A stretch of 64,000 nt of DNA. Source: Nelumbo lutea. Taxonomy: Eukaryota > Streptophyta > Magnoliopsida > Proteales > Nelumbonaceae. Location of the stretch: assembly GCA_022828595.1 (NCBI GenBank), contig JAKGHH010000005.1, forward strand, positions 59,949,655 through 60,013,654, read 5' to 3'. The notes under the pieces are model-generated. The model was given only the letters and a program-made list of their open reading frames with translations. It did no database searches and was not told the DNA's origin. This document shows, piece after piece, positions 59,501-64,000 of the stretch (position 1 is the first letter of the stretch; each line of letters opens with the position of its first letter). Made by a program: the position numbers and the translations under genes.

Positions 59501-62195
59501 ATTAAGGGCTAAAGTAGTAGTAAGCATACACGGGCTGGGGCAAAACGGATGGGATGTTGGGATCCAAGCTAGGACCACAAGTGTGTTACCTTGGAAAGCC
59601 ATTCATAATTTGCTTCCAACTTTCTCCCCTCTCATCAGGTATGATTTGAACTCAGGTAACTCCATAAAACTCTAGGAACAAACATGGGTGGGGAATGCCC
59701 CTCTTAAGGACATGTTTCCTTCCTCGTATGCCCTTTCTGACTTAAAAAATGAGACAGATTCTTCCTTTATTACCCCATCATCTTCCTCTTCTAGGTTTGG
59801 GTGGAATTTGGGCTTGAGAAGGGTTGTAAGAGATACAGACTTGAATAGTATTTCGAGTCTCCTTAGTATCCTTAAACCTTGATAATGTTTTCTTAGACCC
59901 TACTAAGTTGGATTCTAGAATCTAGACCCCCGCCCCCATTGGCTCATTTTCCTGTGCCTCTTTTTTCAAGGTCTTAAGTCACTCCCCCAGTCCTGTTGCC
60001 CCTCCCTTCCCGGTTAATGAGGTTTGGTGCAGACTGATTCCCCCTAGTGTTGGTAGTTTTTGCTAGGAAGCTTTTCTGGAAAGAACCAATACCAGTGATC
60101 TACTCCAAAAGAAGAGACCCAAGACATGTTTATCCCCTCACAGGTATGTTCACTGTAAAGCGGATGGGGAGACAAGTTTTCACCTATTGGTGTCTTGCCA
60201 GCCTGCAAAGTCCATCTGGGTGTGGGCTTTATCCCTCTTTGGGTGTAGGTGGAATCCTCCATCAAACTTGCAAAGATTTTTTTTCCCTTCCTTCTTCAGG
60301 TGTCAAATGAAAAAGGGAAGGACCATGTGGAGATGTTTGAGGGCTGCAGTATGTTGGGCTTTATGGGAGGAAAGAAATTCCAGGATCTTCTCTGAAGTAG
60401 AGAGAGGCAATGAAGAATTGAGAGAACTAATCCATATAAGGGTAGTACGTTGGCTGAAATCTTCAGATTTGTTTACAGACTTTACAGTGGATGATTTGTT
60501 GAGGAAGTGGGGTGAGATTGCTAAATGCACCCAGACCAAAACAGTATTGAGTGTCTTGGACCCCCCCCATCTGCTGGTTTGTTAAAACTAAACTTTGATG
60601 GGAGTAGTTGGGGACATCCTGGACACTCGGGGATTGGGGGTGTGTTTAGGGATGAGAATGGGTTTGTGTCAGCCCTGTTCTCAAGCCCAATTGGAGTGGG
60701 CGACTCTCTCTATCTTTGCAGTTTTGGAAGGAGTCCAAAGAGCAAAGGAGATGAGATAAGAAAACCCATAATTGAAGGGGACTCGGAGGTGGTGGTAGGG
60801 TGGCTGAATAAAGAAAATAGTGGGTTATGGATGTACAGTAATGAGAGGAGGAAATTTAGGTGGCTGGTTCAAGAGATGGAAGTCAAGATCAGCTGGGTGA
60901 AAAGAGCAGCAAACTCTTTTGCTGATGGGTTAGCTAAGAAAGGGGTCGGGAGAGAGTCTATGTTTTGGGCACAAGTGTAATTTTTCCCTTTTTCTATTTT
61001 TGGGAGCTCAACCTCCAGATGGAAGATAAGAAAGTTTATCTTCCTCCATGTAATTACTTTTGTGATTAATTAATGAAATGTTGTTATTGATCAAAAAAAA
61101 AAGTTCAGTTTTATGCTGTTGTCTGAAGGGGGATTCCACTCTAACACCACTATATCTTTAAAAAAATTCTGGAGTTGGTTACTGCTTCCCATGATCTTGG
61201 AACATGATGTTCTTCCTTTGTTTCTCAATCATATCAGGTATGACTTGTCCTCTCGTAATAAGGTTAAATTTGGGAGGATATTTGGATTGGGGAGTCTCCT
61301 TTTCTGTATACACAATCCAACCTCTCAAAGGGAGATCTGTGTTTTATTTTAAGGAGGAATCATAGAGATTTTGAAATTTCCCTTGTGTCTAACCTTTCTG
61401 AACCTCTTGGGTGAGGTGGTCCTTGATAAGTCTGTTGAGGATGGTGATGGTCAGTTGTGACCTTTTAATATTGCTGGTAGCTATTCCTGCAAATCCTTTT
61501 CCAAGTCCTTAGTAACCACTCCTTTCCCATCTTTCCTGTGAAGGAAGTTTCTTGTTCTCCTAGACCTCACAATTAATACTAGGCATCCATTCTCAACCCC
61601 TTTCTTGTGTGCTTTCATTTCTATTTATCATGAAAAATGCAGCATATGATGTCAGAAGTTTGTAGAGATTTCTAAAAGCAAATGGTTCAACTAAGGATGT
61701 TTAATATCTAAGGACATATGGGGTTTCTTACTCTTTACCTTGGGGATGGATTAAGTCTTCAAAAATTCCACTTCCTGTGATTCAAAAGAAGCCAACAAGA
61801 GATATGGTTCATAGACAACGAATATCACTTTTTTTTTTTGCAGTGATTCGAGGGGCGTGCAGAGATTCAGAGAACTGTACAGAAGAATTTTTATGGAAGT
61901 TGAAGATGGCTTCCAAGGACATGTCAAACCATATGCCCATTATTCATGGTTTTGGCTCCAGTTTTCAAAGGCTTTAATGATATGCAGCAGGTGGATCTCA
62001 AAAGAAAAGGGAATGAGATTGTGAAGCACTTTTTCTCCACCATGTTTCGGTACTGTTAATAACGACAAAGATGCCCAAATGCTTGTATGATTATATAGGA
62101 CCACTAAATATAGCAATTATAAGACAGCATACCTGAAAAGCATTAATCATGAAAAGTAAGTAATTTGTCTTCTCTGCTGTGCTTAAGCTTCTTCC
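26665..62195 (-). CDS. AQR: Intron-binding spliceosomal helicase Aquarius homologue (5' end outside window)
   Basis: AQR is an SF1 RNA helicase of the XAB2/intron-binding complex. It binds introns near the branch point in the activated spliceosome; loss of the Arabidopsis homologue EMB2765 is embryo-lethal. Exons in transcript order: 62195-62133, 52107-52021, 51860-51705, 50793-50633, 48622-48388, 48292-48182, 32893-31835, 31685-31422, 29481-29296, 28794-27640, 27517-27167, 27006-26665 (stop TGA at 26667-26665). All borders are GT-AG and all joins stay in frame, giving 1389 aa. N-terminal armadillo-like region: exons to 48182. Conserved [10 protein letters not shown] and [20 protein letters not shown] blocks: exon 32893-31835. 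Helicase motifs: GPPGTGKTD (29433-29410), MEES in place of DEAD-type motif II (28227-28216), GDHHQLPP (28125-28102), [11 protein letters not shown] and [11 protein letters not shown] in exon 27517-27167. The acidic, Ser-rich C-tail is unlike the core. About 100 N-terminal residues and the promoter lie beyond 64 kb. No disabling mutation seen. Confidence 0.96.
28984..29110. mobile_element. Small TIR element in an AQR intron
   Basis: The left end is AGAGAGTGTTCGACAACATG and the right end, reverse-complemented, is AGGGGGTGTTTGACGACATG, a 21-bp inverted repeat with four mismatches. The interior is also partly self-complementary around 'atcagcaaaa' and 'ttttgctgat'. It sits in the 501-bp intron 28795-29295. 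I could not identify a convincing target duplication, so the superfamily is open (hAT- or Mutator-like). Confidence 0.6.
29579..29652. repeat. Imperfect hairpin in an AQR intron
   Basis: The arm 'taatactgttgagttttc' is repeated inverted as 'gaaaactcaaca' plus 'gtcaacagtatta'. The right arm carries an extra 7-bp 'gtcaaca', a local duplication. The loop is about 30 bp. The rest of this 1940-bp intron (29482-31421) holds an A-rich run at 29848-29868 and a SINE-like sequence, and no gene. Confidence 0.6.
30650..30815 (-). mobile_element. SINE-like, tRNA-derived sequence
   Basis: On the minus strand, TGGTGCAATGGTAA at 30799-30786 resembles an internal RNA polymerase III A box. GGGTCCAAGTCG at 30750-30739 resembles a B box, about 37 nt downstream, as in tRNA-headed plant SINEs. 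The remainder is decayed and the 3' end uncertain. It lies in sense orientation within an AQR intron. Confidence 0.45.
33480..33652 (-). mobile_element. Au-like SINE
   Basis: The minus strand shows TTGGTGTAATGATAAA (A-box region, about 33647-33632) and ACTTCAAGTCTGAGG (B-box region, from 33600). These are followed by a body ending in 'ccctcccaagacacc'-like and 'gggtaatgaccc' sequence. Order, spacing and total length of about 170 bp match the plant Au-type SINE layout. It sits near the 3' end of the 15.3-kb AQR intron in sense orientation. Confidence 0.55.
33760..33930 (-). mobile_element. LINE (L1) 3' fragment
   Basis: Reading the minus strand, the fragment enters at [15 protein letters not shown] followed by a stop. 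That is the conserved end of the plant L1 RNase H domain. A short 3' UTR and a poly(A) tail (T run at 33760-33774) follow. Heavily 5'-truncated, about 170 bp. Confidence 0.75.
33960..36861 (+). mobile_element. Degenerate LINE (L1) with a MITE inserted in it
   Basis: Order in the + strand: endonuclease remnant ([19 protein letters not shown] and [18 protein letters not shown], 34055-34320); an inserted MITE (34410-34982); linker region; reverse transcriptase from about 35560 ([44 protein letters not shown]). The catalytic YADD box reads FAND, so the enzyme is dead. A deletion joins the RT end to the 'GVLGIGNL' block near 36225. Several stops and frameshifts are present. The 3' end has AATAAA-like sequence and an A12 tail at 36850-36861. 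The element is antisense to AQR. Confidence 0.85.
34410..34982. mobile_element. hAT-like MITE nested in a LINE, 573 bp
   Basis: The left end reads ATAGTTGTCAAGAC and the right end CCTTGAAAACTACGC. The flanks are a perfect 8-bp duplication TCAGGAGC at 34402-34409 and 34983-34990. Inside each end are 'cctaggcgacaag' / 'aactaggcgacaagg' motifs. Removing the element and one duplication rejoins the LINE sequence. An 8-bp duplication suits hAT. A longer relative is at 49637-50410 and a left-end piece at about 52434-52485. Non-coding. Confidence 0.8.
36863..42085 (+). mobile_element. Nearly complete LINE (L1), about 5.2 kb, inactive
   Basis: It begins inside ORF1: [20 protein letters not shown] and GGFLEVDD resemble the DUF4283 domain of plant L1 ORF1 (36890-37080). 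ORF2 follows. Endonuclease: [11 protein letters not shown] (38500-38535) and GGDFNAI (38827-38847). RT: APGPDGF (39771-39791), [42 protein letters not shown] (the YADD box, about 40468-40494). Then [10 protein letters not shown], the NFLWKD and GGLGIRNL blocks, and zf-RVT ([24 protein letters not shown], split across 41485-41575). Inactivated by frameshifts near 39930 and stops near 39010, 40540, 41104 and 41406. A 27-28-nt A run at 38470-38497 interrupts the endonuclease start. The 3' end is near 42085 (caaataaaaaag). Antisense to AQR. Confidence 0.85.
42667..42724 (+). mobile_element. Ultra-short LINE insertion with its target-site duplication
   Basis: The 17-19-bp sequence aatgttctctttttggttg occurs twice (left 42667-42685; right 42706-42724, where the first two A may belong to the tail). 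Between them is only TTATTGATC plus 11-13 A. TTATTGATC directly before poly(A) is exactly the 3' terminus of the full-size LINE ending at 61100 (61084-61092). So this is an L1 insertion cut back to its last 9 nt plus tail. Deleting it restores the host LINE sequence. Confidence 0.8.
43498..43541 (-). mobile_element. Second ultra-short LINE insertion, opposite orientation
   Basis: TGTTGTACCATTCAG occurs at 43498-43512 and again at 43527-43541 (15 bp, perfect). Between them are 14 bp, TTTTTTTTATGAAT, whose reverse complement ATTCATAAAAAAAA is exactly the 3' terminus of the LINE fragment ending at 58524. It is read as an L1 insertion reduced to 6 nt plus poly(A). Confidence 0.7.
43597..44305. 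repeat. Inverted-repeat pair (about 75 bp arms) flanking a LINE fragment
   Basis: The arm at 43597-43675 (gcttggctgttt, cagcctgagctgtt, agcttc, catgaca, gttagtatt) recurs inverted at 44233-44305 (cagcccaggctgc, aaacagccaagc, atgctaac). The left arm stops exactly where the poly-T of the minus-strand LINE begins. Either a foldback/MITE was split by the LINE, or the flank was duplicated in inverted form. Confidence 0.6.
43676..44235 (-). mobile_element. LINE (L1) 3' fragment with RNase H end
   Basis: On the minus strand: remnant '[17 protein letters not shown]', then [36 protein letters not shown] and [10 protein letters not shown]. These are the C-terminal RNase H signatures of plant L1. A 3' UTR and poly(A) (T run from 43674) follow. 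5'-truncated near 44130; 44130-44235 is unassigned. Sense to AQR. Confidence 0.75.
44430..47870 (-). mobile_element. LINE (L1) with a long open reverse-transcriptase frame
   Basis: On the minus strand it runs from a linker ([20 protein letters not shown], about 47640) through RT to zf-RVT and RNase H. From 47128 to 45890 a 412-codon frame is open: [65 protein letters not shown] and the intact catalytic [12 protein letters not shown] (about 46610-46645). Downstream: [45 protein letters not shown]. Frameshifts at about 47130 and 45900, with more 3' of it. The 5' end (endonuclease and ORF1) is absent. Sense to AQR. Its open RT frame suggests a younger insertion than its neighbours. Confidence 0.85.
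49124..49362. mobile_element. hAT-like MITE, 239 bp, with perfect ends
   Basis: Perfect 12-bp inverted termini CAAGGTTCAAAG ... CTTTGAACCTTG, flanked by a perfect 8-bp duplication CCTTTAAG at 49116-49123 and 49363-49370. The interior is unusually GC-rich for this window and contains repeated 'gatacgtatc' / 'ccgatacg' motifs. Non-coding. It lies in the 2010-bp AQR intron 48623-50632. Confidence 0.85.
49637..50410. mobile_element. hAT-like MITE related to 34410-34982, 774 bp
   Basis: The left end ATAGTCGTCAAG and right end CTTGAGAACTATGT match the termini of the element at 34410-34982. Both also carry 'cctaggc' motifs near the right end. The flanks cctagatc (49629-49636) and cgaagatc (50411-50418) agree at 6 of 8 positions. 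The interior has three to four decayed repeats of about 75-80 bp, each with a 'gaaacaggggc' / 'cagcccc' core and a T/C-rich stretch (about 49880-50165). Confidence 0.6.
50851..51660. mobile_element. Decayed element related to the hAT-like MITE at 1211-1625
   Basis: It opens TAGGGGTGTCAGTGGACC, nearly the terminus of 1211-1625, and carries the same 'ccaatccaat' and 'ggattggat' blocks on both sides (50890-51010 and 51530-51640). A possible degraded right end is near 51650. The central 51040-51480 differs and may be an insertion. Lies in the 911-bp AQR intron 50794-51704. Confidence 0.45.
52434..52485. mobile_element. Left-end fragment of the 34410-type MITE
   Basis: CATAGTTGTCAAGGTGATG followed by CCTAGGCAGCAAAGCGCCC matches the left terminus and subterminal motif of the element at 34410-34982. 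No right end is seen downstream before the LINE nest. Confidence 0.5.
55884..58958 (-). mobile_element. LINE (layer 3) inside the layer-2 LINE
   Basis: The poly(A) tail appears as T8 at 55884-55891. TTGAA occurs on both sides (55879-55883 and 58959-58963), a short target duplication. Parts: 58958-58525 and 58058-55884. 5'-truncated in RT at [18 protein letters not shown]; then [55 protein letters not shown], [layer-4 insertion], [27 protein letters not shown], zf-RVT with [30 protein letters not shown], RNase H end [19 protein letters not shown]. The catalytic FADD reads FADG. Sense to AQR. Confidence 0.8.
58059..58524 (+). mobile_element. LINE RNase H fragment (layer 4) inside the layer-3 LINE
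   Basis: Reads [56 protein letters not shown], a stop, a 3' UTR and poly(A) at 58514-58524 preceded by CATTCAT. It interrupts the RT of the layer-3 LINE between SKLI and VTQLQFAD. Roughly 20 residues' worth of the host are missing and no target duplication is evident, so the insertion came with a target deletion or the junction decayed. Antisense to AQR. Confidence 0.8.
61185..61560 (+). mobile_element. LINE zf-RVT-region fragment
   Basis: The plus strand gives decayed [26 protein letters not shown] (consensus FWEDIWIG) and [20 protein letters not shown]. These are the stretch between RT and zf-RVT in plant L1. No 3' end or tail is visible. 61560-62132, up to the next AQR exon, holds a 66-codon open frame (61777-61977) that I cannot assign. 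Confidence 0.6.
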
Positions 62196-63086
62196 CTACA
62201 ACCACAAATATAAGATCCAATGTTTAACGATATGCCCACAAATGCACATGGATACTATAAACATAAGGCATTTAACAAACTTTTAAATAGATATTTGATA
62301 ATGGACCAACGGAAAGACCTATGAATTAAGAACCAAACAAACATCCACAAAAACTATGAATGATGATATGAAGCATTTAACAATCAAAAATGATAGCATG
62401 TGGCATTACCAGTGACCAAATAATGTGAAAAATAAAATTAATCATATACAACCAGGAATACACAACTCAATTAACAAAACTTTATCCCAACTCTTTAGGG
62501 CTAACCATATCAATCCTATTTCACCATTTCACTCTATCAAGGGACATAGGTGGTAGGATATAATCCATGCATAGAAACCATCAAAGTCTTCTCCAATTTT
62601 ATCAAATGCTAATGTAAAGAAAACCACAGAAATCCAAAAACAAGGTAGTAGCAGCCACAGTTGATCAAGTAAACGGTCTCTGTCAAGCTTGGCAGAAACA
62701 CAGGAGCATGGAAGAAGTTTCTCTCAGAGAAGCAAATGATTCTATTTAGAAACCACTGCTCCCATTATTACTTGTAGGGCTATATATAATACTAAAAAAA
62801 CTCTAAAATGCAAATGATACATGTTACACTTCCACTGACCATTAAACAACTCAAACCCTAGTGGACCCAATGTTCAAATACCAAATATAACAGAAATCTG
62901 TCTTTTTTTAATATTCCTAACCTAACCTTAAATTCAAGATAGAAGCCTCTTAGGAATGCATTTGGCCTTGGTTTAACTTAAAGAAAAGACACCAACAGAC
63001 TCCTCTAACTTAGATAAACACCCCAATGGCCACTTTTGTCAAAGGTCAATTTGACTTTTCAACAAAATACATAGTATAAGCATTCC
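62196..63086. other. AQR intron, unassigned part
   Basis: Start of the intron that leads to the off-window 5' exons of AQR (acceptor tgtag at 62200-62196). AT-rich. I see no exon-like frame matching AQR and no recognisable element. 63790-64000 is likewise unassigned. Confidence 0.5.
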
Positions 63087-63790
63087 TTTTTTTGTTTTTT
63101 TTTTTTTTTGATAGATAACTAGAAACTTGTATTAATTAGAAATTTCAGAAGTACATAGCTCACACTGAGACAATCCCACAAATTATGAGTACAAGTTGGC
63201 CCAAAATCGTTGGCTCCTTAGTCACCCCTTGCTTTGCTAGCATATCTACCAATGCATTTGCTGACCTGTTAATCCATTTAAAAATAGCCTCAACCTCACA
63301 TGCTTGTCTCCTTATTTCCCTTATTACCTGTCTGAAAACCCATGGACCATCACTGTTCTTAACTATCCAACCTATCACCAACGAGTCACTTTCCACCTCT
63401 AATTGTCTCAAGTTTAGTTGCCTTGCAAACTTTAAGCCTTGCAGAAGAGCTGAAATTTCTGCTGATTAAGAATTGGTTACCCCAATTGGACCAGAATATA
63501 AAGCCAATATCACTCTCCTACCATCTTTAAAGACTTCCCCTATAGCCAAGAGACCTAGGTTTCCACATGAGCTCCCATCAAAGTTCGTTGTAATTATGGT
63601 GTAGCTAGAAAGAACCCACTCCCCTTGCACAGCGGGCTTCAGCTTAGAAGAAACTGCTATTGCTCCCCATCCTCTAATGAAGTCATCCAAGGAGAAACCA
63701 TTAAAAATTTCCATAGCCTTAAGATAAACTGGGTCTCAAGATTGGCTAATATCTGGGTTGCAGTACACCAGGTCCAGCCAACTGACTAGT
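63087..63790 (-). mobile_element. LINE (L1) 3' fragment with RNase H
   Basis: Minus strand: FNGFSLDDFIRGWGAIAVSS, TTNFDGSSCGNLGLLAIGEV, LALYSGPIGVTNS, LRQLEVESDSLVIGWIVK, INRSANALVDMLAKQGV, a 3' UTR and poly(A) (T run 63087-63109, interrupted by one G). One stop near 63467. 5'-truncated near 63790. Sense to AQR, in its most 5' intron visible here. Confidence 0.8.
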
Positions 63791-64000
63791 TGCATACCTA
63801 AAAAAATCAAAGTTGTCTATTTAGAAGAAAATAATCTCTTAAGGGTTTTGCTAGATTTAATTAAATTTGTAATAGAGCATTTTTTATCAATAATTTTGTA
63901 ATAAATCATTCTTATATGTTGATAAGATTTCTTAGCATTACGTTTTTATCATTACTCTATAGCAGTATCCATTGCTAGCTTATTATGATTTGTACTGAAC

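Larger units (their letters stand above)
52862..61100 (+). mobile_element. Nearly full-length LINE (layer 2), about 5.16 kb without its own insertions
   Basis: The target duplication AAGTTCAGTTTTATGC is at 52846-52861 and 61101-61116. Parts: 52862-55883 and 58959-61100. ORF1 region: 53220-53755, decayed. ORF2 starts at 53760: MKILS, then a TGA where NVRG is normally preceded by Trp, [110 protein letters not shown]. The catalytic box is FADV instead of FADD. Across the inner insertion the frame rejoins as [17 protein letters not shown]. Then [11 protein letters not shown], zf-[45 protein letters not shown] and poly(A) at 61093-61102. Dead copy. Antisense to AQR. Confidence 0.85.
52543..61175 (-). 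mobile_element. Outer LINE (layer 1 of the nest), 3' fragment split by 8.2 kb
   Basis: The two parts are 61175-61101 and 52861-52543. Joined, they read on the minus strand [20 protein letters not shown], continuing [17 protein letters not shown]. That is the start of an L1 RNase H domain, in one frame across the join. The rest is decayed RNase H and a 3' UTR ending near 52543 (ttttatcagcaacag). The split point carries the 16-bp duplication of the inner LINE. Sense to AQR. Confidence 0.75.

Noticed and set aside
58525..61100. Twin-priming 5' inversion of an L1 (minus-strand RT segment followed by a plus-strand 3' half)
   Set aside because: The plus-strand half joins in frame to the LINE half ending at 55883 ([13 protein letters not shown]) and both share the outer 16-bp duplication. 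The minus-strand segment belongs to a separate nested LINE. Nesting explains every junction; inversion does not.
61777..61977. 66-codon open frame between the LINE nest and an AQR exon
   Set aside because: It is preceded by a poly-T/cag that mimics an acceptor, but the protein matches neither AQR nor LINE proteins and is on the opposite strand to AQR.
1..64000. tRNA genes, rRNA, CRISPR arrays, LTR retrotransposons
   Set aside because: No cloverleaf with both boxes and an acceptor stem, no regularly spaced short repeats, and no paired LTRs or gag-pol motifs were found by eye.

Overview
This window is nuclear DNA from a flowering plant. The evidence is two plant-type genes with GT-AG introns, long AT-rich spacers with (AT)n and (CT)n microsatellites, several families of plant MITEs, and many plant L1-type LINE copies that carry an RNase H domain after the reverse transcriptase. 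The protein sequences suit a eudicot or an early-diverging angiosperm. I cannot name the species.

Layout. 1-9.3 kb is spacer with degenerate transposon pieces, a perfect 52-bp palindrome and microsatellites. 9.3-12.7 kb is a complete trehalose-6-phosphate phosphatase gene (TPP, + strand, 11 exons with coding sequence, 382 aa). Its promoter has three CACGTG G-boxes in 44 bp, a TATA box, a (CT)n leader and a probable 5'-UTR intron. 12.7-24 kb is gene-free spacer. At 24.3 kb lies a 37-codon remnant of a SEC13-like coat-protein gene. 25.1-26.0 kb holds a 121-bp tandem duplication and two MITEs. From 26.7 kb to the right edge runs one very large minus-strand gene for the plant Aquarius homologue (AQR; EMB2765 in Arabidopsis), the intron-binding spliceosomal SF1 helicase. 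Twelve exons encoding 1389 aa and the stop codon are in the window. The N-terminal exons, roughly 100 aa, lie beyond 64 kb.

AQR is spread over more than 37 kb because two introns (15.3 kb and 10.0 kb) are packed with LINEs. The reading frame joins cleanly across every intron, so the gene looks functional. The 10-kb intron holds a four-layer nest: a minus-strand LINE is split by a nearly full-length plus-strand LINE with a 16-bp target-site duplication, that one is split by a minus-strand LINE, and that one is split by a plus-strand LINE fragment. The 15-kb intron holds a tRNA-derived SINE, about six LINE pieces, a hAT-like MITE nested in a LINE, and two extremely short LINE-tail insertions (about 14 and 20 bp) flanked by perfect 15- and 17-19-bp duplications.

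I found no CRISPR array, no rRNA or tRNA gene, and no gene cluster suggesting a new defence or metabolic system. TPP acts in trehalose/sugar signalling and AQR in pre-mRNA splicing, and nothing in the sequence links them. The novelty here is transposon archaeology: nested, datable insertions inside the introns of a splicing helicase gene.
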